A DNA stretch of 64,000 bases. It comes from Microbacterium yannicii PS01 (GTDB lineage Bacteria; Actinomycetota; Actinomycetes; Actinomycetales; Microbacteriaceae). Made by a program: the position numbers and the translations under genes. The notes below the pieces were generated by a model that made no database searches, was not told the origin of the DNA, and saw only the letters and a list, made by a program, of their open reading frames with translations. The stretch is taken from contig NZ_CAJF01000003.1 of assembly GCF_000304335.1 (NCBI RefSeq), positions 62,001 through 126,000 of the forward strand. Reading direction: 5' to 3'. Of this stretch, positions 26,729 to 35,764 are shown piece after piece. Position 1 is the first letter of the stretch; each line of letters begins with the position of its first letter.

Positions 26729-27620
26729 CACCAACCGCTTCTTCCGTGTGCGCGTGACGGCGATCACGGACCTCACGCCCAGCTTCCGCCGGTTCACGTT
26801 CGCCGGCGACGATCTCGCGCACTACGGCGATCCCGGCTTCGACCAGCGGATCAAGATCGTCTTCCCGACACGGGCAGTGCCGCTGGCCGCCATGCCGACC
26901 GGCGACGACTGGTACACGGCCTGGCGCGCTCTGCCCGAGGCCGAGCGGCCGCCCTTCCGCACCTACACCACGCGCTACGTCCGCAACGACGTGAACGAGG
27001 TGGACGTCGACATGGTCTCGCACGACGTGCTCGGCCCGGCATCCGACTGGATCGCGCGCGCCGCGATCGGCGACGAGGTGCTGATCTTCGCGCCGACGAC
27101 GGCGCACACCGGCGTCAGCTACGGGATCGACTTCGTGCCGCCCGCCCGGGTCGACAGCATCCTCCTCGCCGGCGACGAGACGGCCGCTCCGGCGATCGCC
27201 GCGATCCTCGAGCAGCTGCCGGCAGAGGCCACCGGTGTCGTGGCCCTCGAGGTGCCGCACGCGGACGACATCGCGTACCTGCCCCACCACCCGGGCTTCG
27301 AGTACCGGGTCGGCGCTCGCGATGCCGCCGGTCGGCACTCCCACCTCATCGCGTCGGTCACCGAGGCCGCCGCTGCACTGGCCCCTGCCGGCCGCGGAGC
27401 CGACGTCGAAGAGGTCGACATCGACCACGACATCCTGTGGGAGGTGCCGCGGACGGCCAAGGGCGGCGCTGCGCTCAAGAGCGCGCGCCTCTACGCGTGG
27501 CTCGCGGGCGAGGCGGGCGCGATCAAGTCCCTGCGCCGGCACCTCGTGGCCGAGCGGGGCGTCGACCGCCGCGCCGTTGCCTTCATGGGGTACTGGCGGG
27601 TCGGTCGCGCAGAGAACTGA
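26718..27620 (+). CDS. Siderophore-interacting protein, FAD-dependent ferric reductase
   Basis: This is a 300-residue SIP/ViuB-family reductase that frees iron from imported ferric siderophores inside the cell. The FAD-binding motif RTYTTRYVR (R-x-Y-T) is near residue 75. The NAD(P)H domain contains ILLAGDETAAPAIAAIL, and the C-terminal region has YAWLAGEAGAIKSLRRHLV. It is the last gene of the uptake operon, consistent with processing of the imported complex. Its last 38 bp overlap the end of the convergent MFS gene. Confidence 0.94.
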   Translation: MAADTNRFFRVRVTAITDLTPSFRRFTFAGDDLAHYGDPGFDQRIKIVFPTRAVPLAAMPTGDDWYTAWRALPEAERPPFRTYTTRYVRNDVNEVDVDMVSHDVLGPASDWIARAAIGDEVLIFAPTTAHTGVSYGIDFVPPARVDSILLAGDETAAPAIAAILEQLPAEATGVVALEVPHADDIAYLPHHPGFEYRVGARDAAGRHSHLIASVTEAAAALAPAGRGADVEEVDIDHDILWEVPRTAKGGAALKSARLYAWLAGEAGAIKSLRRHLVAERGVDRRAVAFMGYWRVGRAEN

Positions 27621-28989
27621 CGCCGGGCTCACCCGGCCTGCTCATCCGCAGGCCGGGGACGAGCGCCGCGAGGGCGAGCAGCCCGGCGATGGCGAACACG
27701 GCCGGGAATCCGGCATCCGTTCCCGCCAGCGCGGTGAACACGAGCCCGAGCACGGCGATCGCCGACGCAGCGCCGACGGAATCCGAGATCGACAGCGCGG
27801 ACGAGTTGAACCCCTGGTTCTGCGGTGTGGAGTACGCCAGCGTGAGCACGGTCAGACGGGGATACATCAGCCCCATGCCGGCGCCTGCGAGCGACCAGCC
27901 ACCGATGAGCACGGCGGGATGCAGCTGCCAGATCGCGGTCAGCGCGGCGATCACGAGCGAGGTCACCAGCAGCGCGGTGCCGATGAGGGTGATGCGCGCA
28001 TTGCCGAGCCTGTCGCCGAAGCGCCCCTGCACGTCGGCGGCCGCGGCCCACGCGAGCGCCGCGGCGGTCAGGCCGAGCCCTGCCCAGGTCGGGGAGAAGC
28101 CGTAGTCGTCGATCAGAAGGTACGGCACGTAGATCTCGGCGCCGAACAGCGCTCCGGCGATCAGCCCACGCATCAGCACCACGCTCGGAAGACCGCGGGC
28201 GGCCACGAGCGTGCCGCGGGGCAGCAGCGGCCGGGATGCGAGGGCGATGACGACGACGGATGCCGCGACCGCCGCCCACGACCACGCACCGATCTCGCCG
28301 GCAAGGCTCAGCCCCAGCGCACCGACCGCCACCGCGATCGCGCACAGCAGGCGCGGCCAGACGCGGTCGGTGGCCGGCGTATCGGTCCTCAGCGGCTGGC
28401 CGTGCAGTCGCGCCACCACGAGCGCGAACGCGATGACCGTGAGGCCGGCGACCCCGAGGAACACCCACCGCCAGTGCAGGAACTCGGTGACAGCGCCGGC
28501 GAGGAAAGGACCGATGAGCGAGGGCACGACCCAGGCAGCCGAGAAGGCGGCGAACACTCGCCCGTGCAGCGCGGCCGGGTACACCCGCGCGACCACCACG
28601 TACAGCGCGACCGTCTGGCCGCCGGTCCCCAGCCCCTGCACGAGGCGGCCGACGACCAGGAGCGGCATCGTCGGCGCGAGCCCCGCGACGAGCAGGCCGA
28701 TGACGAACAGCACGACCGCGGTCGTCAGCGGGGCGAGCACACCCCCGCGGTCGCACCACGAGCCCACGGCCACCATTCCGATGACGCTTGTGGCCAGGGT
28801 TCCTGCGAACGCGACGGCATAGAGCCGGTCGCCGTCGAGATCGGCGCTCACGACGGGCATCACGGTGGTCACCGCGAGGGACTGCATCGCCGCCAGGAAG
28901 ATGAGCGCGACCGCGCCCACCGTCACCCAGACGTATCGCGACTGCCAGATGCCGACGGAATCAGTGCGATCCGGCGCCGTCGAGGTCAT
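27583..28989 (-). CDS. Major facilitator superfamily transporter
   Basis: This is a 468-residue MFS permease with 14 likely membrane helices. GRLVQGLGTGGQTVALYVVVARVYP in the first half and GRFGDRLGNARITLIG between the halves correspond to conserved MFS loops. Drug/proton antiporters of the DHA2 type have this helix number, but the substrate is not readable. TAGCCT (28996-29001, minus strand) ends 6 nt before ATG 28989, with GGAGGG between, so the mRNA is predicted leaderless. It converges on the siderophore operon and may, by position only, be a siderophore exporter. Confidence 0.88.
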   Translation of the reverse strand: MTSTAPDRTDSVGIWQSRYVWVTVGAVALIFLAAMQSLAVTTVMPVVSADLDGDRLYAVAFAGTLATSVIGMVAVGSWCDRGGVLAPLTTAVVLFVIGLLVAGLAPTMPLLVVGRLVQGLGTGGQTVALYVVVARVYPAALHGRVFAAFSAAWVVPSLIGPFLAGAVTEFLHWRWVFLGVAGLTVIAFALVVARLHGQPLRTDTPATDRVWPRLLCAIAVAVGALGLSLAGEIGAWSWAAVAASVVVIALASRPLLPRGTLVAARGLPSVVLMRGLIAGALFGAEIYVPYLLIDDYGFSPTWAGLGLTAAALAWAAAADVQGRFGDRLGNARITLIGTALLVTSLVIAALTAIWQLHPAVLIGGWSLAGAGMGLMYPRLTVLTLAYSTPQNQGFNSSALSISDSVGAASAIAVLGLVFTALAGTDAGFPAVFAIAGLLALAALVPGLRMSRPGEPGVSSLRDRPASTP

Positions 28990-29059
28990 CCCTCCAGGCT
29001 AACGGCCGCCGAATGCACGGAGCGCGACCGCTTTCCGTTTCCTCCCGGCCGAGACGCCG

Positions 29060-30244
29060 CTAGCGCGCGAGCGCGCCGATGCGCTCGACGGCCTCGCGCA
29101 GCAGCTCGGGCGAGCAGCCGAAGTTGATGCGGACGTGCCCGGCGCCCTCAGCGCCGAAGAGCGGGCCGAGGTGCAGCGCGACTCTGGCGTCGCGCAGGAT
29201 CTTGACGGCCGGGTTGTCGCCCCAGCCGAGGTCGGACAGGTCCACCCACGCGAGGAATCCGGCATCCGGAATCCGGTAACGCGCGGCCGGGACGTGCTCG
29301 GCGAGCAGGTCGGCCAGCAGCGCACGGTTCTCATGGAGCGCGACGAGCTGGGCGTCGAGCCACTCATCGCTCTCGGGCGAGAACGCGGCGACGGCGGCGA
29401 TCGCGCCGAACAGGCCGGTACGCCACTCCACCTCGTCGGGCAGCGCGCGCAGCACCGAGCTGGTGGCGTCGTCAGCCGTGACCATCAGGGCGCATTTGAG
29501 CCCCGCGAGGTTGAACGCCTTGCTGGCGCTGGCCACCGTGTATCCGACGCGCGCGGCGACCGGCGAGGCATCGAGGAACGGCGTGAACCGCGCACCGGCT
29601 GCGCCGAGGCCGTCGGGAGCCGTGGGTGCGGTCAGCGGTGCGTGGATCTCATCGCTGATGACGACGGCGCCGAAACCGGCCGCGATGTCGGCGAGGGCGG
29701 CGAGGCTCTCCCGCGTGTGCACCGTCCCGGTCGGATTGTGCGGGTTGCAGAGCAGGATGGCGCGCGCACCCGCCGCGAAGGCCGCCTCGATGCCGAGCAG
29801 ATCCAGCTCCCACGCGGTGCCCGTGTCGAGGAGGGGCACTCGCTCGACCGCGGCACCGGCCTCGGGAATGCACTCGTAGAACGGCGGGTACACCGGCGGC
29901 GTCACGATGACGCGGTCGCCGGGCTCGGTGACATGCCGCAGGATCTCGACGACGCCCATCATCACATCGCACGTCGTGCGCACCCGCGCGGGGTCGACCT
30001 GCCAGCCGAAGCGGCGCTGCGCGAAACCGGCGTACGCGGCCGCGATGCCGGCATCGGGCGGCGTGTAGCCGGTGTCGCCGAGCTCCACCGCGCGGTGCAG
30101 CGCGGCGGTGATGGCCGGCGCCGGCGCGAAATCGGTCTCGGCGACGAACAGCGGCAGCACGTCATCCGGATAGCGCCGCCACTTGGTGCTGGACCTCTGG
30201 CGCAGCTGGTCGATCGGCAGTGTCTGAAGGGGGGCGACGCTCAC
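29060..30244 (-). CDS. MalY/PatB-type PLP-dependent lyase/aminotransferase
   Basis: This is a 394-residue fold-type I PLP enzyme of the MalY/PatB group. The N-terminal LPLFVAETDFAPAPAI, the NPHNPTG loop, ISDEIHAPL with the PLP-binding Asp, and SASKAFNLAG with the Schiff-base Lys are all present. Members mostly act as cystathionine or cysteine-S-conjugate beta-lyases, making homocysteine, pyruvate and ammonia. The GTG start at 30244 has TAGGGT (30251-30256, minus strand) ending 6 nt upstream, a leaderless promoter. The gene stands alone between the MFS gene and the suf cluster, so no neighbour fixes its substrate. Confidence 0.9.
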   Translation of the reverse strand: MSVAPLQTLPIDQLRQRSSTKWRRYPDDVLPLFVAETDFAPAPAITAALHRAVELGDTGYTPPDAGIAAAYAGFAQRRFGWQVDPARVRTTCDVMMGVVEILRHVTEPGDRVIVTPPVYPPFYECIPEAGAAVERVPLLDTGTAWELDLLGIEAAFAAGARAILLCNPHNPTGTVHTRESLAALADIAAGFGAVVISDEIHAPLTAPTAPDGLGAAGARFTPFLDASPVAARVGYTVASASKAFNLAGLKCALMVTADDATSSVLRALPDEVEWRTGLFGAIAAVAAFSPESDEWLDAQLVALHENRALLADLLAEHVPAARYRIPDAGFLAWVDLSDLGWGDNPAVKILRDARVALHLGPLFGAEGAGHVRINFGCSPELLREAVERIGALAR

Positions 30245-30309
30245 CTTTCGACCCTATCCAGGGCCGCCCGCAGGCTCCCGCTGTGCGTCATTGTGTGAAG
30301 CGCAGCGCC

Positions 30310-30639
30310 TCAGATCGCGAAGCCCAGCGCCCGCATCATGTCGCGCCCGTCGTCCGTGATGCGCTCGGGGCCCCACGGCGGCATCCACACCCAGTTGATG
30401 CGGAACCGGTCGACGACCTCGTCCAGCGCCTGCGCGGTCTGCTCCTCGAGCACGTCGGTCAGCGGGCACCCCGCCGACGTCAGCGTCATGTGGATGACCA
30501 GCGCGTCGTTCTCGTCGTCCCACGCGAGGTCGTAGATGAGGCCGAGGTCGACGACGTTGATCCCCAGCTCGGGGTCCATGACGTCCTTGAGAGCCTCGGT
30601 GACCTCGTCGTACTTCTCGGGCGTGAGGGTTGCGGTCAT
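30310..30639 (-). CDS. sufT: SufT / MIP18-family iron-sulfur assembly factor
   Basis: This 109-residue protein is one DUF59/MIP18 domain: VMDPELGINVVDLGLIYDL near the start and the conserved Cys in MTLTSAGCPLTDVLEEQ. SufT proteins help deliver or mature Fe-S clusters under high demand. It is the last gene of the suf operon, 9 bp after sufC. In many actinomycetes sufS and sufU sit between sufC and this gene; here they are absent. The short C-terminal part ending WGPERITDDGRDMMRALGF is typical. Confidence 0.93.
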   Translation of the reverse strand: MTATLTPEKYDEVTEALKDVMDPELGINVVDLGLIYDLAWDDENDALVIHMTLTSAGCPLTDVLEEQTAQALDEVVDRFRINWVWMPPWGPERITDDGRDMMRALGFAI

Positions 30640-30648
30640 GTAACGATC

Positions 30649-31443
30649 CTACGCTTCGGTGGCGACGGGAGCCTCGGCGGGCTCCTCCTCGCCGGCCGGC
30701 AGATAGCGGTCGTAGCCCTCATCCTCCAGGCGATCGGCGAGCTCCGGTCCGCCCTCCTCCACGATGCGGCCGCCCACGATCACGTGCACGAAGTCGGGGT
30801 GGATGTAGCGGAGGATGCGCGTGTAGTGGGTGATCAGGAGGACGCCGAGGTCGTTGTCTGACTTGGCGCGGTTGACACCCTCCGACACGATCTTGAGTGC
30901 GTCGACGTCGAGACCCGAGTCGGTCTCGTCGAGCACTGCGATCTGCGGCTTGAGCAGCTCGAGCTGGAGGATCTCGTGCCGCTTCTTCTCGCCGCCGGAG
31001 AAGCCCTCGTTGACGTTGCGCTGAGCGAACTTCGGGTCCATCCGCAGGGCCTTCATCGAGGACTTGACGTCCTTGGTCCAGGTGCGGATCGAGGGCGCCT
31101 CGCCCTCGATGGCCGTTTTCGCCGTACGCAGGAAGTTGGTGACGGTCACGCCGGGGATCTCGACGGGGTACTGCATCGCGAGGAACAGGCCGGCACGCGC
31201 GCGCTCGTCGACCGACATCGCCAGGACGTCCTCGCCGTCGAGCGAGATCGACCCGCTGGTGACGTTGTACTTGGGGTGACCGGCGATCGTGTACGCCAGC
31301 GTGGACTTGCCGGAGCCGTTGGGGCCCATGATGGCGTGGGTCTCACCGGTGCGGATCGTGAGGGTCACACCGTTGAGGATGGGCGTGGTGCCGGCATCCG
31401 TCTCGACCGTCACGTGGAGGTCGCGGATCTCGAGGACAGACAT
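30649..31443 (-). CDS. sufC: Fe-S cluster assembly ATPase SufC
   Basis: This is a 264-residue ABC-type ATPase of the SufBCD scaffold. Walker A is GPNGSGKSTLAY, the signature region is GFSGGEKKRHEILQLELLKP, and Walker B is IAVLDETDSGLDVDALK, the SufC-specific form. The acidic Ala/Glu-rich tail adds about 15 residues. GAAGG precedes ATG 31443. It lies 14 bp after the Rieske ferredoxin gene in the order sufB-sufD-ferredoxin-sufC-sufT. ATP binding changes SufBD shape so that clusters can be built at their interface. Confidence 0.96.
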   Translation of the reverse strand: MSVLEIRDLHVTVETDAGTTPILNGVTLTIRTGETHAIMGPNGSGKSTLAYTIAGHPKYNVTSGSISLDGEDVLAMSVDERARAGLFLAMQYPVEIPGVTVTNFLRTAKTAIEGEAPSIRTWTKDVKSSMKALRMDPKFAQRNVNEGFSGGEKKRHEILQLELLKPQIAVLDETDSGLDVDALKIVSEGVNRAKSDNDLGVLLITHYTRILRYIHPDFVHVIVGGRIVEEGGPELADRLEDEGYDRYLPAGEEEPAEAPVATEA

Positions 31444-31457
31444 CTTCAATACCTTCT

Positions 31458-31787
31458 TCAGTTCGCTTCGAGCTTGACGGTCGGGTCGATGAGCACATCG
31501 TCGCCGTCGATCGTGACCGCGAACACCGGGACCGGCTCGTACGCGGGGAGGTTGAGGGGCTTGCCGGTGCGCAGCGAGAACGCCGAGCCGTGGGCCCAGC
31601 ACTCCAGCGTGTCGCCGTCGACGAAGCCCTCGGCGAGCGAGATGTCGCCGTGGGTGCAGGTGTCGCCGATCGCGTGCACGTCGCCGTTGCCGTCGAGCAC
31701 GACGGCCATCGCGACGCCGTCGATCTCGACGCGGCGGGCCTCGTCCTGAACGAGCTCGCTGAGGGCGCACGCGCGCTGAGCGGTCAT
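31458..31787 (-). CDS. Rieske-type non-heme ferredoxin in the suf operon
   Basis: This is a 109-residue soluble Rieske [2Fe-2S] protein: CTHGDISLAEG and, 18 residues on, CWAHGSAFSLRTGKP give the two Cys-x-His ligand boxes. Similar proteins are electron carriers for dioxygenases. Inside the suf operon of actinomycetes this gene is thought to act in Fe-S assembly, perhaps as reductant or as a client; that role is inference from position. Its start overlaps the sufD stop by 4 nt, so it is translationally coupled to the scaffold. Confidence 0.93.
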   Translation of the reverse strand: MTAQRACALSELVQDEARRVEIDGVAMAVVLDGNGDVHAIGDTCTHGDISLAEGFVDGDTLECWAHGSAFSLRTGKPLNLPAYEPVPVFAVTIDGDDVLIDPTVKLEAN

Positions 31788-32974
31788 CGGGCGACCTCCC
31801 GGGCGAGCTCCTCCTCGATGGCGGCGAACAGCTCCGCCTCGAGGTCGGGGACGTTGATCTTCTGGACGATCTCGGCGAGGAAGCCCAGCACGACCAGGCG
31901 CCGCGCCTCGTCCTCGGGGATGCCGCGAGCCTGCAGATAGAACAGCTGCTCGTCGTCGAACCGGCCGGTGGCGCTGGCGTGGCCCGCACCGCGGATATCG
32001 CCGGTCTCGATCTCGAGGTTGGGGATCGAGTCGGCGCGGGCACCCTCGGTCAGCACCAGGTTGCGGTTCGCCTCGTACGAGTCGGTGGCCACGGCGTCCG
32101 GTCCGATGAGGACGTCGCCGATCCACACGCTGCGCGCGCCCTCGCCCTGCAGAGCGCCCTTGTACAGGACGTCGCCGCGGGTCTCAGCGCCCTTGTGGTG
32201 CAGGTACACCTGGCTCTCGAGGTGCTGGCCGGCGTCGGAGTAGCTGAGGCCGAAGAGGTCGGCGCTCGAGCCGGTGCCGGCGAGCTCGACGCTCGGGTTC
32301 ACGCGGACGACCCCGCCGCCGAAGCTGACGACGATGTGGCGCAGGTTGCCGTCGCGCTCGACGCGAGCCTGGTGCGACGCCGTGTGCACCGCGTCGTCGT
32401 CCCAGCGCTGCACGGTGACGAGCTCGAGCTGGGCGCCCTCGCGCACGATGATCTCGACGTTCTGCGCGAGCTGGGCGGATCCCACGTGACGCAGCACGAC
32501 GGTGGAGCGGCTGTGGCGGGATGCCTCGACCACGATGTGGGCGTGGGCGAGAAGGTCGGCGCCGCCGCCGACGGCCTCGATCACGATCGGCTCGTCGTAC
32601 TCGGCCTCCACCGGCACCAGGATGTGCAGCGCCTGCGTCGACCGGCTCCAGGCGAGAGCCGCGGGACGATCCTCCGGCTGGAAGACCTCGCCGCGCGGCG
32701 CGGCGCCGATCGCCAGTCCGGTGGCCGCGACGGGGCCGCTCACCGTGAGCGACACGGCTCCTTCGTCGCCGGCAGCGTCGGTGAAGAGCCGGGTCAGACG
32801 CGCGACGGGCGTGTGCTTCCAGTTGACCTCGCGCCCGGTGGGGACCTCGAAGGTGGAGGGATCGAAGGAACGGTGTCGTTCGTCGCGGGTCTGCACGGGC
32901 ACGAAGGCGCCCGCACCGTCGGTGTGGCCCTTCGCGCCGGGAATGGTGGCGGGGGCCTGAGTAGCGGAGCTCAC
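31784..32974 (-). CDS. sufD: Fe-S cluster assembly protein SufD
   Basis: This is a 396-residue SufBD-family beta-helix protein. It has the variable N-terminal helical part and the core with LVLTEGARADSIPNLEIETG, DIRGAGHASATGRFDDEQLF and YLQARGIPEDEARRLVVLGF. The conserved histidine of SufD used with SufB Cys lies in the GHASATG segment. The GTG start at 32974 shares one base with the sufB stop. It forms the SufBC2D complex with its neighbours. Confidence 0.95.
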   Translation of the reverse strand: MSSATQAPATIPGAKGHTDGAGAFVPVQTRDERHRSFDPSTFEVPTGREVNWKHTPVARLTRLFTDAAGDEGAVSLTVSGPVAATGLAIGAAPRGEVFQPEDRPAALAWSRSTQALHILVPVEAEYDEPIVIEAVGGGADLLAHAHIVVEASRHSRSTVVLRHVGSAQLAQNVEIIVREGAQLELVTVQRWDDDAVHTASHQARVERDGNLRHIVVSFGGGVVRVNPSVELAGTGSSADLFGLSYSDAGQHLESQVYLHHKGAETRGDVLYKGALQGEGARSVWIGDVLIGPDAVATDSYEANRNLVLTEGARADSIPNLEIETGDIRGAGHASATGRFDDEQLFYLQARGIPEDEARRLVVLGFLAEIVQKINVPDLEAELFAAIEEELAREVAR

Positions 32975-34392
32975 TAGCCGACGGATCCTTCCATGCCCAT
33001 CTCGATGAGCTTGTTGAGTTCGAGCGCGTACTCCATGGGCAGCTCTCGGGCGATCGGCTCGATGAAGCCGCGCACGATCATCGCCATGGCCTCGTCCTCC
33101 GGAAGTCCACGGCTCATGAGGTAGAACAGCTGCTCCTCGCTGACCTTCGACACGGTCGCCTCATGGCCGAGCTGCACGTCGTCCACGCGGATGTCGATCG
33201 CGGGATAGGTGTCCGAGCGCGAGATCGTGTCGACCAGCAGCGCGTCACAGCGGACGGTGTTCGCCGAGTGGTGCGCATTGGCGTCCACGCGGACCTCGCC
33301 GCGGTAGCCGGCGCGTCCACCGCCGCGTGCGATCGACTTCGAGACGATCGACGACTGGGTGTACGGCGCCATGTGGATCATCTTGGCGCCGGCATCCTGG
33401 TGCTGGCCGGGGCCGGCGAACGCCACGGACAGGGTCTCGCCCTTGGCGTGCTCGCCCATCAGGAAGATCGACGGGTACTTCATCGTGACCTTCGAGCCGA
33501 TGTTGCCGTCGATCCACTCCATCGTCGCGCCCTCGTGGGCGACGGCGCGCTTGGTGACCAGGTTGTAGACGTTGTTCGACCAGTTCTGGATCGTCGTGTA
33601 CCGAACGCGCGCGTTCTTCTTGACGATGATCTCCACCACGGCCGAGTGCAGCGAGTCGCTCTTGTAGATCGGGGCGGTGCAGCCCTCGATGTAGTGCACG
33701 TACGAGCCCTCGTCGGCGATGATGAGCGTCCGCTCGAACTGGCCCATGTTCTCGGTGTTGATCCGGAAGTAGGCCTGCAGCGGGATCTCGACGTGGACGC
33801 CCGGGGGCACGTAGACGAACGAGCCGCCCGACCAGACCGCCGTGTTCAGCGCGGCGAACTTGTTGTCGCCGGCGGGGATCACGGTGCCGAAGTACTCCTC
33901 GAAGAACTCGGGGTGCTCGCGCAGCGCGGTGTCGGTGTCCATGAAGATGACACCCTGCGCCTCGAGCTGCTCGTTGATCTGGTGGTAGACCACCTCGGAC
34001 TCGTACTGGGCGGCGACTCCCGCCACGAGGCGCTGGCGCTCCGCCTCCGGGATGCCGAGCTTCTCGTACGTGCTGCGGATCTCCTCGGGGAGCTCCTCCC
34101 ACGAGCCGGCCTGCTTCTCGGTCGAGCGCACGAAGTACTTGATGTTGTCGAAGTCGATCTCGCTGAGATCGGCGCCCCACGTGGGCATGGGCTTGCGGCC
34201 GAACAGCTGATAGCCCTTGAGGCGGGTCTTCAGCATCCATTCGGGTTCGTTCTTGAGCGCCGAGATTCCGGCCACGACCTTCTCGTTGATCCCGCGCTGC
34301 GCGACAGCGCCGGCGGCATCGGTGTCGTGCCACCCGAACTCGTAGGTGCCCAGGCCATCCAGCTCTGGGCGATCGATCAGCACATCAGACAT
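32974..34392 (-). CDS. sufB: Fe-S cluster assembly protein SufB
   Basis: This 472-residue protein is the main scaffold of the SUF system: EMPTWG-like [37 protein letters not shown], the beta-helix segments [17 protein letters not shown] and [20 protein letters not shown] with a conserved Cys, and the C-terminal [22 protein letters not shown] 34392 is preferred to the longer frame because GGAGGAG lies 9 nt upstream. It is the first gene of the suf operon. No SufR repressor gene lies upstream; instead the divergent gene is ctaA. Confidence 0.96.
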   Translation of the reverse strand: MSDVLIDRPELDGLGTYEFGWHDTDAAGAVAQRGINEKVVAGISALKNEPEWMLKTRLKGYQLFGRKPMPTWGADLSEIDFDNIKYFVRSTEKQAGSWEELPEEIRSTYEKLGIPEAERQRLVAGVAAQYESEVVYHQINEQLEAQGVIFMDTDTALREHPEFFEEYFGTVIPAGDNKFAALNTAVWSGGSFVYVPPGVHVEIPLQAYFRINTENMGQFERTLIIADEGSYVHYIEGCTAPIYKSDSLHSAVVEIIVKKNARVRYTTIQNWSNNVYNLVTKRAVAHEGATMEWIDGNIGSKVTMKYPSIFLMGEHAKGETLSVAFAGPGQHQDAGAKMIHMAPYTQSSIVSKSIARGGGRAGYRGEVRVDANAHHSANTVRCDALLVDTISRSDTYPAIDIRVDDVQLGHEATVSKVSEEQLFYLMSRGLPEDEAMAMIVRGFIEPIARELPMEYALELNKLIEMGMEGSVG

Positions 34393-34680
34393 CGTCTCGT
34401 TCTCCTCCGGTCCCTGCGGTGTCATCCGCCCCGGCATCCCGCTCCTCTGGTGGAGATACCGGAGGAGGATGCCGCTTCCTGGGCCCTCTCAGTGGCGCCG
34501 GCCATCGCGCCTAGACTGTCAGTGGTGCGCTGCGCACCATCCACATGGCTGGGTGCGCGCGCGACCGACCCCTCGATTCTACAGGCTCCACCCTGCCCCG
34601 GACGCGTTGTGTCCTGTCGGCGGAGGCCGCGACGCAACCGCGCGCGACCGAGTGGAGCAGCCCAGGAGGCGACGACCAGC
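34393..34680. promoter_or_regulatory. Divergent suf / ctaA control region
   Basis: This 288-bp gap holds a TAGACT -10 candidate on the plus strand at 34512-34517, followed by a perfect palindrome at 34523-34539. From that -10 the ctaA leader would be about 155 nt, ending with AGGAGG at 34664-34669. I do not see a strong -10 for sufB on the minus strand, nor any coding sequence. Confidence 0.5.
34523..34539. promoter_or_regulatory. Perfect 17-bp palindrome, operator candidate
   Basis: TGGTGCGCTGCGCACCA has 8-bp arms around one central base. It begins 5 nt downstream of the TAGACT hexamer, so it would cover the ctaA transcription start. As RNA it would form a tight loopless hairpin, so a DNA-binding site is more likely than a terminator. 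Confidence 0.6.
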
Positions 34681-35640
34681 ATGTCCACGGACCAGGCGAC
34701 CCGATCGACCGAGGCACCAGCGCGCGGCGTGTGGCAGCGCATGTGGACCTGGCTGCCCGACCGCGTCGACCGTCGTGTCGTCATCGCTGCCTGGGCGACC
34801 CTCGTCGTGCAAATCGGGATCGTCGGCACCGGCGGTCTGGTGCGCCTCACCGGCTCCGGGCTCGGCTGCCCCACGTGGCCGCAGTGCACGGCGGGCTCAC
34901 TGGTGCCCACCGACGAGATGGGCATCCACGGCGTCATCGAATTCGGCAACCGCCTCCTGACCTTCGTGCTGGTGGTGGTGGCGATCGTGACGTTCCTCTT
35001 CGTGGTGCGCATGAGGCACGCGCGCCGCGACCTGTTCTGGCTGAGCCTCGCGATCGGCCTGTACGTTCCGCTGCAGGCGATCATCGGCGGCATCACCGTG
35101 CTGACGAACCTCAATCCGTACGTCGTCGGTCTGCACTACTTCGCTTCCGTCGTCCTCGTCGCCCTCGCGGCCGTGCTGGTCGCGCGCGTGTACGCCGTGC
35201 CGGGTCCGCGGAGCCTCGCGGTGCCGCGCTGGTACGCCGCGACGACGCACGCGACCAGCTTCCTCGTCCTCGTCACCGTGATCGTCGGGATTCTCGTGAC
35301 CGGATCTGGCCCGCACGCCGGCGACGGCGGCGCGGCACGCAACGGCCTCAATCCCGAGTTCATGCAGCACGTCCACTCGTGGCCGGCCTACATCACCCTC
35401 GCGCTCACGCTCGTCCTCGTCGTCGGCGCCTCGCGCACTCCCCCGACGCTCCGGCTGCGCCTGTGGACCGGGCTCCTCCTGGCGGTCGAGATCGCGCAGA
35501 CCGGGGTCGGCCTGTGGCAGGCGCGCGCCGGCCTTCCCATCTGGCTCGTGAACATCCATATGGTGCTGGCCGTGATGCTGGTCGCGGCGATGACGGCGGT
35601 CGTCATGAACCTCAAGAGGCCGGTCGCGGCTGCCGCCTGA
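34681..35640 (+). CDS. ctaA: Heme A synthase CtaA
   Basis: This 319-residue membrane protein oxidises the methyl group of heme O to make heme A for cytochrome aa3. It has eight likely helices. GGLVRLTGSGLGCPTWPQC holds the Cys pair and follows the first helix, GVIEFGNRLLTF carries a heme-facing His region, and the second half has [20 protein letters not shown] and the late histidines HVHSW and NIHMVLAVML. ATG 34681 has AGGAGG 11 nt upstream. It is divergent from sufB; its partner ctaB is 2 kb downstream on the other strand, separated by three other genes. Confidence 0.95.
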   Translation: MSTDQATRSTEAPARGVWQRMWTWLPDRVDRRVVIAAWATLVVQIGIVGTGGLVRLTGSGLGCPTWPQCTAGSLVPTDEMGIHGVIEFGNRLLTFVLVVVAIVTFLFVVRMRHARRDLFWLSLAIGLYVPLQAIIGGITVLTNLNPYVVGLHYFASVVLVALAAVLVARVYAVPGPRSLAVPRWYAATTHATSFLVLVTVIVGILVTGSGPHAGDGGAARNGLNPEFMQHVHSWPAYITLALTLVLVVGASRTPPTLRLRLWTGLLLAVEIAQTGVGLWQARAGLPIWLVNIHMVLAVMLVAAMTAVVMNLKRPVAAAA

Positions 35641-35764
35641 CGTCAGGACCGTCCGGGTGGCGCACACAGACGATCCATAGGGATCGCATCGCTGCCGCAC
35701 GGGGTGACTTGCGAGGGTGGGATGCCGCGGCCACCCGGGCCGCGCGAAGAGGAGTGATCCCCCT
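35641..35764 (+). other. Gap after ctaA with a small inverted repeat
   Basis: CGATCC-ATAG-GGATCG (35671-35686) is a 6-bp stem with a 4-base loop 30 bp after the ctaA stop. It could be a weak terminator or an operator for the next gene. No clear -10 was found for that gene. Confidence 0.35.
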
